Assembly: GCA_958496175.1 (NCBI GenBank)
Contig: OY292275.1
Location: forward strand, 6,510,001-6,574,000
Length of the DNA stretch: 64,000 nucleotides
Source: Sisyra terminalis
Lineage: Eukaryota; Arthropoda; Insecta; Neuroptera; Sisyridae
Reading direction: 5' to 3'
Within the stretch, counting starts at the first letter, position 1. Each line of letters starts with the position of its first letter. Made by a program: the position numbers and the translations under genes. Below, piece by piece: positions 1 through 12,933 of this stretch. The notes under the pieces were generated by a model. It saw only the letters and a list, made by a program, of their open reading frames with translations, was not told the DNA's origin and searched no databases.

Positions 1-172
1 AACTTTGAAAAATAGCCATGCGGGGGGACATTTTTGCCCATATCTCCAGGTCAAAGAGGAATTTAGGCGCGAAAAGTATATAAAATGTGTTTGTATATCA
101 AGTCCATATTTTAACACAAGTTTCGACATAGGTTCCTATTTGGGGGCCAACTTGCCATGTGGAATCCTGCTA
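1..172 (+). repeat. Foldback family A, partial right arm at window edge
   Basis: This stretch is nearly identical to the right arm of the complete foldback element at 54837-55556 (compare 55386-55556) and, in reverse complement, to its left arm. Shared landmarks are AAATAGCCATGCGGGGGGAC, the GTATATAAAATGTGTTTG segment and the terminal CTTGCCATGTGG. The rest of the element would lie outside the window. The short open frame across it is part of the repeat, not a gene. Confidence 0.85.
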
Positions 173-1600
173 GACTCTTTTAAACAATTCAACTGTCTTT
201 AACTTTCAACTTTGAACTATTAAAATAAAAATATTTTACAAAAAAAAATGCGCAATTATTAATGCATCAACATGAAATTAGGTTACGGAAAAAAAACTCC
301 CCCGAAAAAAAATATCAGAATAATATTTTTTCTCCACCATTTCATTACAAATGCAGTTACTTTTCCGAAGGTTTAATTTGTTAAATTTTTTACACGGAAC
401 TCGTTGTTTTTTTTTTTTTTCGCTGAAACGTTTCAAACTTGAGCTTTTCTCGTTTGATTATCACGGCAAGGCTTTAGTTGGCTCCGAGCGCAGCCATCTC
501 ACTCCACAAAAGCTCAAGCTCGATGGAATGAAAAAAAGGAACAATTGCCTAATCCACCTCCATACAAAACCGGCCAGTTGTGCCATTAATTCCCTTATGA
601 ATGTCCGGAACTTTTATCAGTAAAAATTCCATTAAGTTAAGTGGTTAATATTTGTATTTGTGAATATGGTCGCTGCAAAGCTTTGAACAGGAAAACACAG
701 GAAAAATGGGATTTTTAATGTGTCGTACCTTATCGTTTAACACTCAAAAAAAAAAAATGGGAATTGTCTAAAAATTAAGTTTTCAAAAAAAAAAAAATAT
801 CGGTTGATGACTTTTGTATAGGGGAAATGAAGTTGGGATGGGAATGAAATCGTTCCTGTTTTCTAATCCTGCAATTTAAGCTGCCGGAACAATTTTCAAA
901 GGATTAATCTAATTTCAAGTTGTGTGAGCTTCGATATGAAAGTTTGCACGTCGATCGTCCAAATCGAAGCTCCAGGTCGGTCGAGCGTTTCAATCTCGAC
1001 GTTTTCAAGCTCCCACACCCACGTGGCCAAAGCTTAAATATCAGCTTTTCTCTCCTGGTCTAATTTACAATATTGGTAGTTTATCGAAACTACTACTTTA
1101 CTTTAGCAAATTGAGTTATGAAAGTTAACTTTTAATCATTCTTTTTGACTAACTATTTAATGGCAATGAGAAGGGGATAGTTTTCAAAAATTTGAGAAGC
1201 TTTTTAGGAAAATTTTTATTCCCTACTTGATTTTTAATTTCTTTTGTGGTCTATTATCTAAATTTTTTTTGGTTTTAACAGTATCATTTTTTTAAACTTT
1301 AACAATAAATTTTTCATAATGATGACAACAAAATATAACAATAAGTTAAAATAATTACTATAGTTAATATACAACAACCAATTCTTCAAAGTAGGAATTC
1401 GAAACTAAGGTATAAGACGATTTCTTATCATAAAGATTTTGATCAAAAATTAAAGTTCCAAGTTCATTCTTTTGGTTGATAATTCAACATTTAGTAGGTC
1501 TTTTTAAGCAGAAAATTAAAATGTACCTAGTGTTTTTCTGTCTCTATCTTTGTTTAAGTGAAGAGCTTTTTTAAGCAATTTTTGTGCTTTTTTATTAATG
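173..1600. other. Gene-free AT-rich stretch
   Basis: I see no gene or recognisable repeat. It holds long A and T runs (for example near 410 and 750-800), short overlapping frames without domain signal, and AAAGCTC/GAGCTTT words near 441, 508 and 1563. Confidence 0.5.
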
Positions 1601-1790
1601 ACTAGCTGATCCCCGCAACTTCGTCTGCGTAACGTAAGTGTAGATTATATTTTCTTTTTAGATTTGCTATTTGTAGTGGTATGTGAAAATTTTTATTTTT
1701 CTTATTTGTTTTACGAAAAACATAATCATACTTAAAAACACTGCTTTGTCGACTTTAAAGAGACACATTTAATCAACTGTTAATAAAACT
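1601..1790 (+). repeat. SINE/RTE-like interspersed repeat, 5' part
   Basis: It starts ACTAGCTGATCCCCGCAACT and continues TCGTCTGCGTAACGTA. It is closely similar over about 190 bp to 24250-24450 and to the first part of 19061-19700, and a short piece recurs at 63789. Insect genomes often carry short retroelement-derived repeats with a CCCGCGACTTCGTC-type head; the family assignment is from memory, the shared repeat is seen directly. It lacks the 3' part present in the 19-kb copy. Confidence 0.75.
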
Positions 1791-2240
1791 TGTTTTATTA
1801 ACATATTAGCAATTAGTACAATAATGCAATCTATCAGATTAGGAACAATGATTTTAGAAGGATATTCAGAAGAATTAAGTAATAGAGAATGACCGATAAG
1901 GCAACTATAAAGCAAAAGATAATTGAAATGCTTTTTCTACTTATGGAAAGCTTTTTTGCTTTTAAATAAATTTTTATAAATATAACGTCTCCGAACGTAA
2001 TAGCTTAAAAAAATGTTAAATAAATAAAATTTGTCTTAATAAAATTAGGATAGTTAATGTAATAAACTTCAAATTAAAATAAACTACCCTAGTTTTATAA
2101 AAGCAAATTTATTTATCAATATTTTTTTTCTTTACTATCTACTTAAATAATAGAAGAGGTTTAGTTATGATTACTATGAAGTATTTTCTTCCATAAAACA
2201 GTCTTCTGATTGTAAAAAAATATAATTTTAAAATCTTAAT

Positions 2241-3150
2241 TTTTGCTTAATTTCGTAAACTTTAAAGATCGATAGCGACCCTTAAATGTCAATTAAAGAA
2301 AATATAAAAATCCTTGTCTACTTTCTAGTAAAATAGGGCAGTTTTAGGGGTTGAAAGTAAAAAAAATTATCATCTAAGAAGAAGATTTAATAATCTGAAG
2401 AATAAGGGATTTGAAATTTGATATTGTAAGAATGAGGGATTAAAATTGCATCCATTTTTTTGGTCTTCAAAAAAATTAAGATATTTAAGTTATTTGTGTG
2501 TTTTTACATATTGAACTCTTTTATTTATCATTTTTTTGCAAAATTTTGCTTAATTTCGTGAGCTTTAAGAAACGGTAGTGACCCTTGAATGTCAATCAAA
2601 AAAATATAAAAATCCTTGTCTACTTTCTAGTTGAATAGGGCAGTTTTAGGGGTTGAGAGTAAAAAAAATTATCATCTAAGAAGAAGATTTAATAATCTGA
2701 AGTTTAAGGGATTTGAAATTTGATATTGTAGGAATGTGAGATTAAAACTGCATCCTTTTTTTGGGTCTTCAAACAAATTAAGATATTTAAGTCGTTTGTG
2801 TGTTTTTACATATTGAACTCTTTTATTTATCATTTCTTTGCAAAATTTTGCTTAATTTCGTGAACTTTAAGAAACGGCAGTGACCCTTGAATGTCAATAA
2901 AAAAAATATAAAAACCCTTGTCTACTTTCTAGTTGAATAGGGCAGTTTTAGGGGTTGAGAGTAAAAAAAATTATCATCTAAGCAGAAGATTTAATAACCA
3001 GAAGTTTAAGGGATTTGAAATTTGATATTGCAAGAATGAGGAATTAAAATTGCTTCAATTTTTTTGGTCTTCAAACAAATGAAGATATTTAAGTCATTTG
3101 TGTGCTCTTTACATATTGAACTCTTTTATTGTTATACAAAAATTTTTTTG
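2241..3150 (+). repeat. Tandem array, three units of about 302 bp
   Basis: Three consecutive units start with TTTTGCTTAATTTCGT near 2241, 2544 and 2846. Each contains CCTTGTCTACTTTCTAGT, GGGCAGTTTTAGGGGTTG, TTATCATCTAAG and ACATATTGAACTCTTTTAT in the same order. Units differ by scattered substitutions, and units 2 and 3 look closest to each other. The array is non-coding and could be a small satellite seed or an internal array of a mobile element. Confidence 0.9.
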
Positions 3151-6100
3151 GCAAAAATTTTAGAATATTACTAAATTGGATTGTTTAATCAGCTTTTGAA
3201 CAAACCGAAAAGGCTTAAGATTGTGGGTTGTAGCCTAACTACCCTTTATACAAATTCTGGAATTAATTAATGAATGATTCTCCCAATCATGAATAAAATA
3301 ATTGACCACTTATTGGCTGCCAGAATGTGCTAGTAATTGATGTTAGAATAATTAATTTAAGAACAAAAGGGAAAAGATATGAACCAAACCTTCTATCTCC
3401 CCAATGCATTAATATTTCAGTCGAAAATTTTGTCAGATTTTAATTTTAAATTATTGATTTAAGAGTTTTTAAACTTGTTCTTTGCTACCGATGATTATTT
3501 TTATGATTGTTGTTATTGCTATAAGAATTACTATTTTTGTTATTGTTGCTATTGATTGTTAAAAATCAATTTTCTACTTATACAGAACTAATCTACTGGG
3601 ACTAGTGCTTATATGTGATTGCCTATGAATTGAATGCACTTATTGCAACCCTATGCAGATTGTCCAATTTATTTGAAAATAAAAAAAAAAATTGATCTTT
3701 ACCTAGCAAAAAAAAATAATTATTTCAACTTATGGTTCCTATAGTTTTGGACAGTGGACATTTAGAAAAACGATTTTATAATTTTTGAAATCATAAATTG
3801 ATCAAGATTTCAACAGAATTTTTTTTTCATTGTTTGCTTAGGAAATCAGCAGTTCTAATTTCTAAAGGCTTCACTTTTGAGTTCCATTTCCACTTTTTAA
3901 TTTTGTTTTCAGGCCTCAATCTTGAAAATTTCAGAAGGAAAATTTTAAACTAACGATTGAAATTGACATAAAGTAAAGTTTTTTTTTCGTGCACCATGGA
4001 CACGAAGTTCGTGAATGTGAAAATGAAAAATTTTTGAAAAAAAAAAGCTTTAACTTTAGTTTACCGTAAGTTTATAATTAAAAATATGCCAATTTGCGCT
4101 CTTACATTGCAATATTTCCCATATTAAAAGCTTGAAGAAAATTTTTGCTGCATCTCAAAAAATTTTAATATAAATCATCCCCCATCCCCAATTTCATTTC
4201 TCCGATAAAAGAACCGTGTCACACGGCCGTAAAAAAACGGCTCCACACAATGCACTTTACCAATCGAAAAATTCGAATGATTTATCCTCCGTTTCGCTTA
4301 AAATTTTAAAAGGCCCCACATAACAAACCTGATAAAATATTGCAACATCTCCGACGTTCACCTCCCCGCACCCCATTTCACCATACCAAACACATGCCAT
4401 TACCATTGTATGGCACGTTAAAAACGTGAACGCTTCAACCCTTTGTTCGAGCAAATAAAATATATATTTTTTTTTCTATGCGAGAAAATAAATGAATTGA
4501 GAAAAAAATTCACCTGTCAATGCCGGTTGCGGCATCCACAAGACAAACGAAAGCTTTCAAAAAGCTCGCGATATAAACAAAAGACTGGTAAATAATCAAA
4601 GAGCTTTCGCTGTCTGAAAAGAGCGTCCATTTAGTTGATTGTTGGCTTATTCTGGTTACGATGTCTGCCAACTTGTCCGCAAAAAAACATTACGTGGGTA
4701 TTTTATGTTTAGTTGCAAAATTTCAGCATTCGAAATTCATTAAACTAATTAAAATTCACTTTCGAAATGAACGAATGGAAAAATTAAGGGATGAAAAAAT
4801 GTTTTTTTTTCATCAAGTGTTGAATTACTAAGGAAAATAATGAAAAGATTTACTAGAGCGTATATGCACAACGGGGTTACATCAACGTATCCTTGGTTGC
4901 CTATACGATGCTCATTATTTTTCTTTTAGCGAAACCTTTTATAAAAAGTTCCACGAATAATATGGAACATACAAATTGTATTAGGTCAGACAAGCAACAA
5001 AAAAAGCAATGTCCTGTTTTTCGAGACGCGATTCTGGAAGCATGACAGGTGTCGCACAGCTGTTGGATTTCAATAATGTATGGTCCAAGTTTCAGGTACG
5101 TGGGGATGTGTTTTTCTATTCGCTGATATTTGGTTTTCTTAAATCTCCACGTTGACAACAAATCACAAATGTTTTATTACATCTAAACGGGTCAATCGGC
5201 TTCTTGAATAGCACAGGAAACGAACCACGGGACTATCACCAATGTCTGCATTCCAGAAAGCTCCCGAAGAAACGATCTAAAAATTGACAAATTTCTACTG
5301 AAATTCGCCTCGCTTATGTCCACCAGTACGTGACCTGACTTATTTTCATCCCTGTTTTCTTTCCCTTATTTTCAAAAATCGGTCACAACCAAACCGGAAT
5401 TCAATATTTGAAAACTCAATACTTGTTTTCCGTTTTATGGAATCGATTAGAAAAAAATCCATTTGTTTTAAATTCCGAAAAAAAAACAAATAAAAAAATA
5501 GCGGAATTACTGTCGAAACGTTCGACAAATAGTTTTTCAATAAACGTGTGTAATCAACCTATTGAATTTCTCGGTAGCTCACGGACGTGATTTTTCCCAA
5601 TAGCCATTTTCCTCGAATTTTCCATCAAAAGCTCGAGACGAAAGCTCGCTTCGCGAAACTATTGGTTGGCGCTCGCTACGATTTTTATTAGCTCATTAAA
5701 ACCGGCGAGTAATTAACCTAAAACGAGCCACTTTTAATAATTGCCCCGTTTATTTATTAGCCTTTTAAATTTGCCAAGTTTACGATGTGCCATATACACG
5801 GCAAATAATTGCCCAAATATATAAATTTAATGTCGCACAAAAATACCGACATAAAATTTTTTATATATTTTCTCCGCATGAAAATGCAAAATTCGTGACT
5901 TGATTTGTGCCGTGTGGCAAAAACCGAGTGTACCATTTGTGAACGACAATATTTAAAAAGTTTTCTTTCTTCCGTTTGTTTTCGAGAAATAGGGGATGGA
6001 GGAAGACGAATTTCGGGGGTTGGGAATCTTGAATGTTTCTAGTTTTATTTTTCCCAATGCAAATGTGAAGCGAACGGAAGTTAGATAAACGTAATATCAA

Positions 6101-9046
6101 AGCGGTGAATCGAATTTTTTCCGGGGTGCTTAGCCAAACAAAATTTGTGCAACTTCATCCCTTTCGATATTGTTTCAAATGCAATTTTGTAAAGGTAGCA
6201 TTTTTTTTTCTTTCAACAATTTTGGAGGCTGTCAAAGTTTGGGGTAGCAAAATTAACGGGAAAATAACTGTCAGAACGTTGACACTTTTGATTACGATTG
6301 ACTAGGGGCACACTATCCCCTATGGGAATAAGGGGTTGTGCACTGAAATACCACCGATACCGATGAGGTGAATGCATCAAAATGCAATTGCAGTTTTGAA
6401 CCGTTGTCACGCAGTTGACGTCTAAATCCGTTTTAAAGCGAACATCAATTTCATCCCCTAAATAAAAATAAAATCATATCGACAGAAAAATATTCATTTT
6501 TTAAGTATCACAAATTTTCTGTCAACACATCAATCTGTCCGTTTATGATTAATTACTTTTTGAATGGAATTCAACTGGAAAATTGACAGAATTTTTCACG
6601 GAAAAATAAAGTGTTCGAATATATTTTGGGTTCAGAAGGTAACATATTTTATTTAAACATGGTCTTCAGGGTTTCATAACGGTCAATATTTATAACTTTA
6701 TAACACATGTTGTTGTTCCCGGAAGCGCCTTGAATACTATTATTTGAATTCCAACATCTCTTCTTCATGAAACCATCTTTAATATCACAAGACAAGTTGA
6801 AATTTTCGTCCATTTTTTATTCTTTATTAATAACAACATTTCTTCGTCTGTTGTCTTTTTTCCACAAATAAGCGATATCATCTCTAGACATCATTGTTAT
6901 AAGAAACTGTATTTTATTCTTTTACCTCCATAACTCCTTTTCCAACATTTTAAATAACGTCATTTCACTAAATTAGTATGAAAGTTTAATATGTATGTAG
7001 TACTTATGCCAAATAGGCGATTTTAAATTTTGGTTCGTTTTTCAACAATCAAACTTTTTAAAATCTATTTTTTTATGAACCAATGGTTGTGATCTGGAGT
7101 AATTAAATATTCGGCTGAAAAGCATTAAGGTAGCAATTTTTTGCCATATATTTCACTGTCAATTCAAATATAAAATCTCCCATACTAACTTTTCTTCGGT
7201 ATTTAGAACAATTTGAAAACCAATTATTGTTATTGAAAATAAATAAAATATTCGAATTTTCTTCCACGCTTTCCACCTATTTCCAACAATTTTGTATGTA
7301 CAACGTCCAAATGTGCGAAATCGAATAGCTTTTTAGTCATGTTAATTAACATAAAGAAGGTCATTATTTTTTTTCGTTTTACATTGTATTTTCAAATATA
7401 AGTGCACATTTGTGTCGATGAAATTTGGAAAGTATTTTCCTTATACGATGCAGATATATAATAAGAAAGGGTTTTTGAAAATTTCTCCCCTAAAAAAGTG
7501 AAAAACGGTAGCAAAGTTTGTAAAGTATAACGTTTAATAAACAATCGAAATTTCAAATTTAATAATCAATCAAAGTCCGTTAAAAGCGAAATGTTATTAC
7601 TGCTTAATATAAAACAAAGTTGATTTATTATTGGAAACAAAAACTTAGGGTATGCTTAAAAATTTAAACTGTGATAAGTAGATATATCTAAAAAGGTTAA
7701 GCTAAGTTTGTAAGTGAGTATTATGTTTTTTGGCTTTCACATATTGTAAACCTGAAAATCCGAAATACGTATTCACAAATAAATACATTAGTGAGTGAGT
7801 ATTCCTCCCTTTTGAATGCGTAAGTGGGGATAATAGAGCGCATGCGTATAGCTTATTCTGCACGGACGCTCGGCAAGATAGTCAATTTATATATAAGAAG
7901 GTTTGACTATCATAATGGGCATATATTCCTGGCAAACTTTGGTTGTCATAAAAAAGATTCTTAAGTGGGTAATAAGGTGACATAGAATTCATCGCCTATA
8001 TTCTACCTACTCATTTGATTTCCCCAAAAAGACCGGAGATGGGTGAACAATAATTTGCGGGATGCATTGAGCCTGGAAGACAGAAATGGAGGCGCCATAA
8101 TGGGCGTTAAATAGAATAATTAAAAACATGAGTTGGACAAGTGCGACGCAGTTAACTCAATTAGTCGCGCACAAACGGGCTTTAAACATACACCGAACAT
8201 GAATTCGCCGTTACCACCCTCGTATTAAATTAGCAGCCGCTTGTTTAGGGGTTGAAAACGGTGGAACACAAGGGTTTGAGATCAAGTGATAGTGTGGATG
8301 GTGTATCAAGAAGGCGTTGAATTGTTTTGTCTAAGCCAACGTTGACGTTGAACGACAAGTGGCTGGGTAGAGTGTGGGAAATTTGCGTTGTGGAAAATTA
8401 CAATGAAAATGGAGGAAAAAAAAAGAAGAAAAAGAAAAGAAAATTAAGAGACGCAAAGAATGGGGAAATAAAGATTTGGTGATAGGAAGAACAGTGGAGA
8501 GAATGGGGCTTTTTTCGCACTTTTTTTTTTTTTTGATGAATGTACTTGTGTTGGTTTGATTTGGATGGGATTTTTTTTCGTCATACTTGAGACTTTTGCC
8601 AACTGTTTGCTTGTTAATTTTTGTCACGTCGGGGTTACCAGTTTTGCTGTGTCAATATGAGGATTATTTTATATGTGAGACGACAATAAAGTTTTAGTTG
8701 ATTCAGAACAAATATAAAAGTTTTTCTCAAGCACGTTAAATTCATCGAACTCGATGGAGAAAATTTTCATTCAAGTTCCATTTAAGTGCGGCGAGTGTAT
8801 TATAAAGTTTGTCTACAGGTGACGACAAAATCGATTGGGAATCGCTTTATGATAAGTTTTGACAAAAGCAAAAAGAAGCGGTGGTAAACTTTTGGTTGCA
8901 AATCCAACGACAGAATTTTTTTTTTGGAAACTTTGCGATTTAATAGTACACTGTCGCGTATGAAAAGCAATGTTTTGAAGGGTAATTTCTCGAAGAAGCT
9001 CAAGTTTTTGGTCGAGTAAGGCATAAGGGATTTTACTTAATTGTCG
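3151..9046. other. Long gene-free stretch
   Basis: I found no gene, RNA gene or clear mobile element here. Short open frames (for example minus strand 8331-8627 and 4901-5161) show no domain. A small hairpin around 6305-6340 pairs GCACACTATCCCCT with AAGGGGTTGTGC. Several AAAGCTC words lie at 4561, 5257, 5628 and 5641. The part around 4500-6400 looks unique and more mixed in composition than its surroundings; it could hold regulatory DNA, but nothing proves it. Confidence 0.5.
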
Positions 9047-9048
9047 CT

Positions 9049-9340
9049 AGTTTTCTATCAAATAGGAAGTTCTACATCCAATGCGGAAAAGACCCCAGCG
9101 AATTGCATGATGTAGCTGCTGGCGTCCCTCAGAGAAAGTGCTTAGTCCGACCCTGTATACTGGTAACTTACCAGTGGACAATGACATCATTCCATCAACA
9201 TTTGCAGAAGACTCTGCAATTCTGTATACTATATACTATATGCAAACACTAATGCTTTTTAAGCTACCAGAGAATTGCAGGAGTACGCAAATATGATAGT
9301 CTTTTGAACTTCAGATCAGTACCAGAAATAAAAATATGCA
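9049..9340 (+). pseudogene. Jockey-like non-LTR reverse transcriptase fragment, broken
   Basis: The frame from 9049 reads SFLSNRKFYIQCGKDPSELH, then a degraded GVPQGSVLGP block seen as GVPQRKCL. After a frame change near 9150 it continues LPVDNDIIPSTFAEDSAI, equivalent to the catalytic FADDTA block, with one catalytic Asp replaced by Glu. A live element would encode an RT of several hundred residues preceded by an endonuclease; only the palm blocks remain. The frameshift, mutated catalytic motif and lost flanks make it dead. The family (jockey clade) is inferred from the SNR-F-V and VDND spacing. Confidence 0.8.
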
Positions 9341-9553
9341 ATAAAAAAAAAGGGGTTTAGGAGTTCGAGTACCCCGATAATTAACATTTTTTTTATTCAA
9401 ATCAAAAAATATATATATCAACTAGTATACCCCATTAGTTGAATTCATATGGAACGACTAAGGCTTCTTTACTATTAAAAATTAATAGAAGCATAATAAT
9501 TAAATTGTGGGCAATAAGGAGGAAGCTTCTTGTGGATTATTATTTATTTTATT

Positions 9554-9591
9554 GCCAACGTTTCGTCAGTCATTCCTGACTTCTTCAGGGC
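9554..9591 (-). ncRNA. Hammerhead-like ribozyme motif, left arm
   Basis: On the minus strand: stem I GCC/GGC, core CTGAAGA, one unpaired A, stem II GTCAG/CTGAC with loop GAATGA, GAAA, self-complementary stem III ACGT, cleavage-site T, then stem I. It has all the conserved core positions of a minimal hammerhead apart from the extra A before stem II. The very short stem III suggests dimer action if it works at all. Confidence 0.6.
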
Positions 9592-9757
9592 TCAAAATTA
9601 AAAATTATTCCACAAATGTCATAAAAATAAGCTGTAAAATGACCCAACTGGCAGAACAACAGATCAAGAATACAATTTGGTATTGATAAATAAAAAAAAT
9701 ATAATTTTGACAATAAGGTGTTGCTATTTTTTAAATGTTATGTATTTTCATTATAGA

Positions 9758-9795
9758 GCCCTGAAGAAGTCAGGAATGACTGACGAAACGTTGGC
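9758..9795 (+). ncRNA. Hammerhead-like ribozyme motif, right arm
   Basis: Plus strand: GCC, CTGAAGA, A, stem II GTCAG/CTGAC with loop GAATGA, GAAAC, GT, T, GGC. Stem I pairs GCC with GGC. It is the same as the left-arm motif through stem I; the next bases differ (GAT here, AAT there). The predicted cut lies after the T at 9792, before GGC. Confidence 0.6.
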
Positions 9796-9857
9796 GATAA
9801 AATAAATAATATTCCACAAGAAGCTTCGTCCTTATTGCCCACAATTTAATTATTATA

Positions 9858-10884
9858 TTTAAAAAGACAAGGACTTAAGCAACATGGATTAATAAAAGGT
9901 TTTGACTACTGGCTTGGTGGTACCAATAGTACCTAAATTTTCAAAATTTTCGAGTGTTATTGAGTAAATGATTAGTTGAGGCCTATAGGTAATAGGTAAT
10001 TACTTTATCCAATCCATAAATGCGGCCCTGGAACAGGGCCATTATTTGCTTATAGCTATGCAGTTCAAGAAGGACTTGCTGGTCTTTATTGCAATAATAA
10101 ATTTGCACATTATAAAAAATGGAAAATTATAACACGAATCAAAACCATACATTCCTCGCCCCAAATAAACTATCTAATGGTTTTCCCAAATTGAATTTTG
10201 CTGAAAAAACACCCGATTTTCTTCAATTTCTCCCATTTTTTTTTTTGCCAAAGATGAACAATTTATTGTCTCCCGCCTTTTTCCCATTACTCATCCTTAT
10301 ATACTGCAATTATAATATAATTGAAATAGAAAGAGAACGACAAAATTGAGTTCAGTGGTGGCAAGAAAAACACGCTAAAGTAGCAGCGAAAAGGGTCACA
10401 CAAAATGGCAAAATGGGGGGGGGGGGCGTCAGAGGGCACGAGTACCGGCGCTTTACGTTCTCGCGAATTGAATTTATAAGTTGAAGATGAAAGCGGAAAA
10501 ATAATCGTCACAATTATTTTCTTATGGAAGAAAATCAGGACAAAGCAATTAACGTTAATAAAATGGTGGAGGAATTCAATTTTCATGCGGCTGGATGCTT
10601 TCGTGCAGTATGGATCCCAAAAAAAAAAAATGAATGACGATGGTATTAATCATTTGTTTTTGTGTGCTTTTGCACGGCTGGGTGTATAGATACGAAATAT
10701 GAAAACAAAAAAAAAAAACGAATGTCGTTAGTAATTTAAATAACAATGGAACGAAGCACCGAAACAAAACACGACATGAAATGATAATCGAAAAAAGCGA
10801 TGCGAGCTTTTTTCGTCTTTTGTGTGCTTTCATTGAAGAATTGTTGACAATGGAACATCAAGGTGACGATGTAACTAGATCGAA
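9858..10884. other. Gene-free stretch
   Basis: I see no gene. It contains a G run at about 10418-10428, several A/T runs, and short frames on both strands that do not resemble proteins. Confidence 0.5.
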
Positions 10885-11094
10885 CTTGGAACATAAATTG
10901 AAAGTATTGATTGATTTCTGAAAGTTTTCCGCATTGAGAGCTTTAATGAAAAAATTTTCATAAGACAATTATTTGGAAAAAAATCAAAACTTGTAACATA
11001 AATTGAAAATATTGATGGATTTCCGAAAGTTTTCCCCATTGAAAGCTTTAATGAAAAAATTTTCATAGAACAATTGTTTGGAAAAAATTCAAAT
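10885..11094 (+). repeat. Tandem duplication, two units of about 105 bp
   Basis: Unit 1 starts CTTGGAACATAAATTGAAAG at 10885 and unit 2 starts CTTGTAACATAAATTGAAAA at 10990. Both continue through GAAAGTTTTCC, GAAAAAATTTTCATA and TTTGGAAAAAA. The minus-strand frame across it shows the same peptide pattern twice, which reflects the DNA repeat and is not evidence for a protein. Confidence 0.85.
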
Positions 11095-12660
11095 AATTTG
11101 CATTTTTTTTCCGCTTATAATTCCACTTTAGATAGTAAAAAAACCATTGACTTTCTTGGTAATGATTTATTGATTTATTGGCGAAAACGAAGAGCATTTT
11201 CCCATAATTTCCAAGCGTGAACTATCTGGTGAAAACGTTTAAATTTTCCTCCACATAAGAAATTCATTATTTCACGGACAATTCAATTTGGTTTCTCGCC
11301 GCGTGCACATTTATTTTTATATATACATATATAAGATTCATCGAGAACGCTAAGCTAATTTGAAAAATCAACAATTTCCCGGCATAAATCCCCGGCCAAC
11401 ATTGATTTTCTCGTGCGTAATTCCTATTCCTCGCAATTTTCCAACCAAATCGCACTTTTTCTCCAACACGAGAATAAAAAAAAATGTGGTGAAAATCTCA
11501 CGTTTTAATATGTGTCTCGTAAAGCTGCCAGCTTTCGAAGCTTTTCTTGATGGCATCGATAATTCAATTACATTATGAATATTAACCGAAGCTTAGTTTA
11601 ATCTTAATAAAATCAAGCAAATTTTCCTCCAACCACTGACTTTTGTCAAGTGGCATTTAAATCGCCTCAAAAAACGGTCCTTCTTAATTTAATCAAGTCA
11701 AAGCTCTTTTAATTTAGACGAGCTTGTGTTTGTTGTTGGGTGACTTACCCTTGTATTTCCTCGAATTTTATTGTGTTTTTTAGTGAAAAGAAAAGGAAAG
11801 ATTCGTCAATGTCGTACGAAGTTTAATCTTAATCAAAAATAAATTACAAAACGAATTGAGATGAATGTGAAAAGTCACGATTGAAATCCAAAGATTCACG
11901 GGAACCGGGTGGCAGTTGAGCTTTCGTGGAAAAGTTTTCACGAGACGATGAAATTGGAACGAAAGTAATTGTGATTTTTGTGTGTTAATATATTTATGTA
12001 TCGAGGTATTTATCGATATAGTTTTATTATAACGACGATAATAATTTGTGATCATGTTTTTCGATCGGACTAGGGGATTGAATGTTATGTAACCAGGTCG
12101 CGACAGGGTCGGGGAAGAGGGATTAATGAAAAACAATGTTGCAGTATGATCACATTGTAATCCCGAGCATACTACAATAAAGCATGTAACCTCATCCTGC
12201 ACGGATCACTCGTGTCCTCATTGATCCTCCTGTCGATGTCCCGAAGGGGTTTCGTTTGATTCTTTTTCCTCTTAAAATATTTAACATTTTATTCGCAGAA
12301 ATAAATTGTCCTCGACGAAAATTCACGGCCACGTAGTGATTTGGTGGAAGAAAATCTCTTAAAAAATTTAATTCCCTTAAAAATTTTATAAATATTTCAT
12401 TTTGGTTTCAATAAAATTATTTTGTTAATTTTGAGTCTTTCTTATTAGGTCTACTTATTGGTTTTTAGAAACAATAATTTGAGTTGTAAACGTTAGAAGT
12501 CAATTTTTAGGGCCCCATGCTTTAAAAAAATAAACAGAAAAAAAAATTCTTTTATGATCACTTCGTTGGCCATTTGGTGAATGATGATCTATGATTTCTA
12601 TAAAGTTTTATATTTAAACCATTGAATATCACGGCTATTTATGTTTCATTTTAACCCGCA
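11095..12660. other. Gene-free stretch
   Basis: There is no supported gene. A 140-codon minus-strand frame (11780-12202) is the longest here but shows no domain. A moderately GC-rich patch lies at 12060-12260. Confidence 0.45.
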
Positions 12661-12668
12661 CAATAAAT

Positions 12669-12933
12669 CAAGGGCGGATTTAAGGGGGGGCGTGCCCCCC
12701 CCAGGGTATTTTTGTGTACTGTGGAGATTCCATAACAGTAAATACTTAGAAGCAAATCAAATTATTAAAGTTGTAAAAATATATGAATAAAATAACAGAA
12801 AGAACATTAGTGGAACTCTTGTCTATTTCTGGCTGGAATTGCGAATTTTTTTCGTTGCATTTCTTTCACGAATTTGCAAATTAAAGATGATATTGTGCTT
12901 TCCCCCCAGAAAAAAATCCTGAATCCGCCCTTG
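12669..12933. mobile_element. hAT-type MITE, 265 bp, with perfect 8-bp target duplication
   Basis: The left end starts CAAGGGCGGATTTAAGGGGG and the right end is its inverted match, ending ATCCTGAATCCGCCCTTG. The flanks are identical octamers CAATAAAT at 12661-12668 and 12934-12941. An 8-bp duplication with a CA-start GC-rich terminal inverted repeat fits hAT superfamily elements. There is no coding capacity. The perfect target duplication implies a fairly recent insertion. Confidence 0.88.

Larger units (their letters stand above)
9493..9857. repeat. Inverted-repeat element with two head-to-head hammerhead-like motifs
   Basis: Arms of about 100 bp (9493-9591 and 9758-9857) are reverse complements, beginning TAATTAAATTGTGGGCAATA and ending at the motif TTCTTCAGGGCT. 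The loop is about 165 bp and contains TGTTATGTATTTTCATTATA, which also occurs in the 13.7-kb palindrome. Each arm carries one hammerhead-like motif facing the loop (minus strand on the left, plus strand on the right). I infer a Penelope-like-element derivative because minimal hammerheads of this kind are reported from that group; no RT is present. Confidence 0.8.

Noticed and set aside
11780..12202. 140-codon minus-strand open frame
   Set aside because: It is one of the longest frames but shows no domain, is rich in Ile/Asn/Thr/Ser/Phe as expected for chance frames, and covers a compositionally mixed unique region.
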